From Thermoplasmata archaeon (GTDB lineage: Archaea; Thermoplasmatota; Thermoplasmata; Lutacidiplasmatales; SKW197), in the NCBI GenBank assembly GCA_026414225.1, contig JAOAJK010000007.1, positions 21,851 to 85,850 of the forward strand: 64,000 nt of DNA, read 5' to 3'. The translations under genes were made by a program, and so were the position numbers. Every line of letters begins with the position of its first letter. Positions within the stretch are counted from its first letter, which is position 1. Positions 62,114 to 64,000 of this stretch are shown here, piece after piece. The notes beneath the pieces are model-generated. The model was not told where the DNA came from, did not search any database, and saw only the letters and a list, made by a program, of their open reading frames with translations.

Positions 62114-62122
62114 TTTTTCACC

Positions 62123-63190
62123 TCATTCGCCCACCAGGAAGGTGCCCGGGTTCACCGTGGTTCCGCACCATAATTTCAGGTTCTGCCCGAGCACACAACC
62201 GTCTCCAATTCTGCTCTCAGAGCCAATCACGACACCTGGCATTACCTTGCAGTTTTTTCCGAGCTCCACATTTTCCGCAATTATGGTTTCTGAGATGCTC
62301 GTGTTTTCTCCAATTTTTACTTCATCCCAGATTACTGTGTTTGAGAGTTTGCAGCCATCTCGGATTACCACATTTTTGCCTGCGACAACAAAACCCTCAA
62401 CCTCCACTTCGCCGATTTCCGCGGAGTCGGAGAAATAGAGGACCCCCTTCTCAAATTCCTTCACCTTCAATCCTGGATTGAATGAGACCCTGTGGTTCAC
62501 CGCATCACGGATTGCGAAAAGGTATGAACTGTGTCTTCCAATGTCATTCCAGTACTCCCTGAATTTGTAGCCAAAGATGGGATAATTTTTATCCACGAGC
62601 AATGGAAATAGATGCCTGGAAAAATCAAATTCAGTGGCGTCAGGCACATGCTCGAGCACCTCCCTTTCAACCACATAGATGCCAGCATTCACAATGCGTG
62701 AGAATGCCTCGCTCTCTCTGGGTTTTTCAACGAACCTTGTGAGCCGGGCATTTTCATCGAGGGTAGCAATCCCGTAGTGAGAAACCTCGTCTGACTCTGA
62801 AAAAGCAACTGTGAGTTTGCTTCCCCGCTCATGATGAAAATCCAGCAGGCGCTTCAGATTGATGTCCGTGACGAGGTCTGAGGAGGAAACAAAGAACCGT
62901 TGTTCGAGCAGGTCCAGGTTTCGACGGACTGCTCCCGCAGTTCCGAACGGAATGTTGTTGTCTCTTATTTCGATCTTAACCTTTTCCCGCCATTTTTCAA
63001 GATGCTGTATCAGGCGCTCCTTCCTGTAATCCACAAGCACCAGATAATTTTCAACCCCGAGCCGTAGAAAACCCTGGAGAATTCTGTCAATCACCGCCTC
63101 GCTCATGAACGGAATCAGGGGTTTGGGCGTAGTATGGGTGAGTGGAAGTAACCGAGAACCTCTTCCTGCGGCGAGAATTACTGCCTGCAC
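62123..63190 (-). CDS. NDP-sugar pyrophosphorylase with beta-helix domain
   Basis: A GTG at 63190 gives the correct N-terminus (V-QAVILAAGRGSRLLPLT) and lies 27 nt from a TATA box; the longer frame upstream is not protein-like. The 355-residue product has a nucleotidyltransferase domain (with SSDLVTDINL and FVEKPRE) followed by hexapeptide repeats (IGENTSISETIIAENVELGKNCKV). It makes a nucleotide sugar from NTP and sugar-1-phosphate; mannose or glucose is likely, but the base is uncertain. It is co-transcribed with the degenerate mutase. Confidence 0.87.
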   Translation of the reverse strand: MQAVILAAGRGSRLLPLTHTTPKPLIPFMSEAVIDRILQGFLRLGVENYLVLVDYRKERLIQHLEKWREKVKIEIRDNNIPFGTAGAVRRNLDLLEQRFFVSSSDLVTDINLKRLLDFHHERGSKLTVAFSESDEVSHYGIATLDENARLTRFVEKPRESEAFSRIVNAGIYVVEREVLEHVPDATEFDFSRHLFPLLVDKNYPIFGYKFREYWNDIGRHSSYLFAIRDAVNHRVSFNPGLKVKEFEKGVLYFSDSAEIGEVEVEGFVVAGKNVVIRDGCKLSNTVIWDEVKIGENTSISETIIAENVELGKNCKVMPGVVIGSESRIGDGCVLGQNLKLWCGTTVNPGTFLVGE

Positions 63191-63211
63191 GCAGGGGATG
63201 AGGGGCTGAGG

Positions 63212-63221
63212 CGATATAAGA
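63212..63221 (-). promoter_or_regulatory. TATA box of the NDP-sugar pyrophosphorylase gene
   Basis: TCTTATATCGC on the minus strand, centred 27 nt from the GTG at 63190; predicts a leaderless mRNA. Confidence 0.5.
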
Positions 63222-63335
63222 TTTGCGCGGGCACGATGGTAGAACGGAATGCGGGAGATATGGTATTGTGAGAGTAGAGGGAGGATACATGGCCGTTCGC
63301 ATCTCCATAAATCTGTGGAGCTTTTCTCCTCAGAA

Positions 63336-63346
63336 ATAGATAAATA
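63336..63346 (+). promoter_or_regulatory. Possible TATA box of the thrombospondin-repeat gene
   Basis: ATAGATAAATAC, centred about 27 nt before the GTG at 63369. Confidence 0.35.
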
Positions 63347-63368
63347 CTGCAGGAGCAATCACCGGAGC

Positions 63369-64000
63369 GTGAACTTTACATTGAATGCGAGTGTGAGCGA
63401 TGCACCGTCTACATCCTGGTTCGGTCTTGCGATCAAGGTGTACTTCCAGCCCTACCTTACCAATCCGTTCGTTGCGGATGCCGACAACGATAATCTGAGC
63501 GACAGGGTTGAGCTGGAGTACGGGACCGACCCGTTGTGCAACGACACGGACCATGACGGTATTGCTGACTTCAACGAAACTGGCAGGTTCGTGGACGAGG
63601 TGAGCGACAGCCATACTGACTGGAACAACAGCTCGGTCCATAGCCCCGGGATATACTTCAATGACCTCAACAAAACGGTTGGCACCGGGTTACAGGCATC
63701 GGCCACCGCCGAGTTTAACTTCACAGTGTCTGTCAGCGGTCTGGACCTCGGTGTCGAGTTGCCGAAGCCCGTCATGGTGACCGCGACGCTGCAGAGCGAA
63801 CTTTCAAGCGGCTACTTCACGGTCACATCCTACTACGGTGCGGTTTACGACGAAAACAACAACACGATTGCGAGCGAGAGCAACAATAACTGGAACGACA
63901 ACTACGCGATGGTTACGCTCTGGTTTGATTTCAGCCACACCGAGGCGAAGCGCTACTATGTGTCGATCATCTGGAACTATACGATGAATGTACATAAGCC
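63369..64000 (+). CDS. Extracellular-type protein with thrombospondin-3/EF-hand-like calcium repeats (3' end missing)
   Basis: The frame runs open through the right edge of the window, so the C-terminus is missing. From the GTG at 63369 there are about 210 codons: a short beta-rich segment, then DADNDNLSDRVELEYGTDPLCNDTDHDGIADFNE, two adjacent thrombospondin type-3-like calcium loops (D-x-D-x-D-G-x-x-D) at about 40-75, and a beta-sandwich region with sequons. Such repeats belong to surface proteins, but no signal peptide follows this start; an ATG at 63249 in frame adds 40 residues that are not signal-like. Either the true start is lost or the gene is rearranged. Confidence 0.65.
   Translation, partial: MNFTLNASVSDAPSTSWFGLAIKVYFQPYLTNPFVADADNDNLSDRVELEYGTDPLCNDTDHDGIADFNETGRFVDEVSDSHTDWNNSSVHSPGIYFNDLNKTVGTGLQASATAEFNFTVSVSGLDLGVELPKPVMVTATLQSELSSGYFTVTSYYGAVYDENNNTIASESNNNWNDNYAMVTLWFDFSHTEAKRYYVSIIWNYTMNVHK

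Overview
This 64 kb window is archaeal chromosome. The evidence is glycerol-1-phosphate dehydrogenase (archaeal ether lipids), the KEOPS subunit Pcc1, RIO1 kinase beside a two-KH RNA-binding protein, a family-B DNA polymerase, type-2 methionine aminopeptidase, Tpt1/KptA, UPF0179, DUF131 and DUF835 proteins, and TATA-box promoters that often sit about 27 nt upstream of the start codon, implying leaderless mRNAs. A 23S rRNA gene with no 16S, 5S or tRNA beside it points to Thermoplasmata (Candidatus Thermoplasmatota). Acyl-CoA dehydrogenase, enoyl-CoA hydratase and several large secreted hydrolases suggest a heterotroph that degrades external protein or cell-wall material. Both assignments are inferences from gene content; no database was searched.

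Layout. 1-9.6 kb: a 5'-truncated PUA/PAPS-reductase/ferredoxin fusion, a zinc-ribbon protein with two DUF835 domains, a COG1340 coiled-coil protein, a DUF72 protein, a secreted GH18 plus N-acetylmuramoyl-L-alanine amidase fusion, an M29-type aminopeptidase and a 57-residue microprotein. 9.7-16.7 kb: two related small membrane proteins, a YhaM-like HD nuclease, pcc1, egsA, UPF0179, a KaiC-like ATPase paired with a winged-helix regulator, a pentameric ligand-gated ion channel and a TauE/SafE transporter. 16.7-25.7 kb: a minus-strand run (nitroreductase, metallo-beta-lactamase fold, map, CPBP protease, enoyl-CoA hydratase, TPR), preceded by pstS-pstC-pstA-pstB-phoU. 25.8-36.4 kb: a divergent AbrB-PhoU regulator, PRC-barrel and RecA-like ATPase genes, tRNA-Pro, a secreted beta-propeller protein, the RIO1/KH/PHP operon, a 7TM-DUF835 sensor-like protein, an FAD oxidoreductase and a CheF-like/V4R protein.

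36.5-47.8 kb: amino-sugar genes (a GlmU-like transferase and glmS), the 23S rRNA with flanking processing repeats, a bacterial-type tRNA-guanine transglycosylase, a NosD-like beta-helix surface protein, and a TPR-like gene preceded by an in-frame, apparently frameshifted extension. 47.8-56.9 kb: a serine-pathway operon (class V aminotransferase, serA, DUF1015, and a 40-residue zinc protein), two HTH regulators behind a palindromic operator, polB and a secreted papain-like peptidase. Two copies of a 125-bp non-autonomous transposable element lie here. 56.9-64 kb: acyl-CoA dehydrogenase, DUF131, an M16 peptidase, an RmlD-like reductase, kptA, a catalytically degenerate phosphohexomutase beside an NDP-sugar pyrophosphorylase, and a right-truncated thrombospondin-3-repeat protein.

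Themes. Several genes encode exported, C-terminally anchored proteins (amidase, propeller, beta-helix, C1 peptidase), which looks like a cell-surface degradation and adhesion set. Sugar-nucleotide genes at 36.5-39.5 kb and 59.7-63.2 kb would feed glycosylation. Phosphate uptake (pst) is flanked by two different PhoU-type regulators. Many adjacent genes overlap by 4-20 nt or use a GGTGA-type ribosome-binding site, indicating translationally coupled operons.
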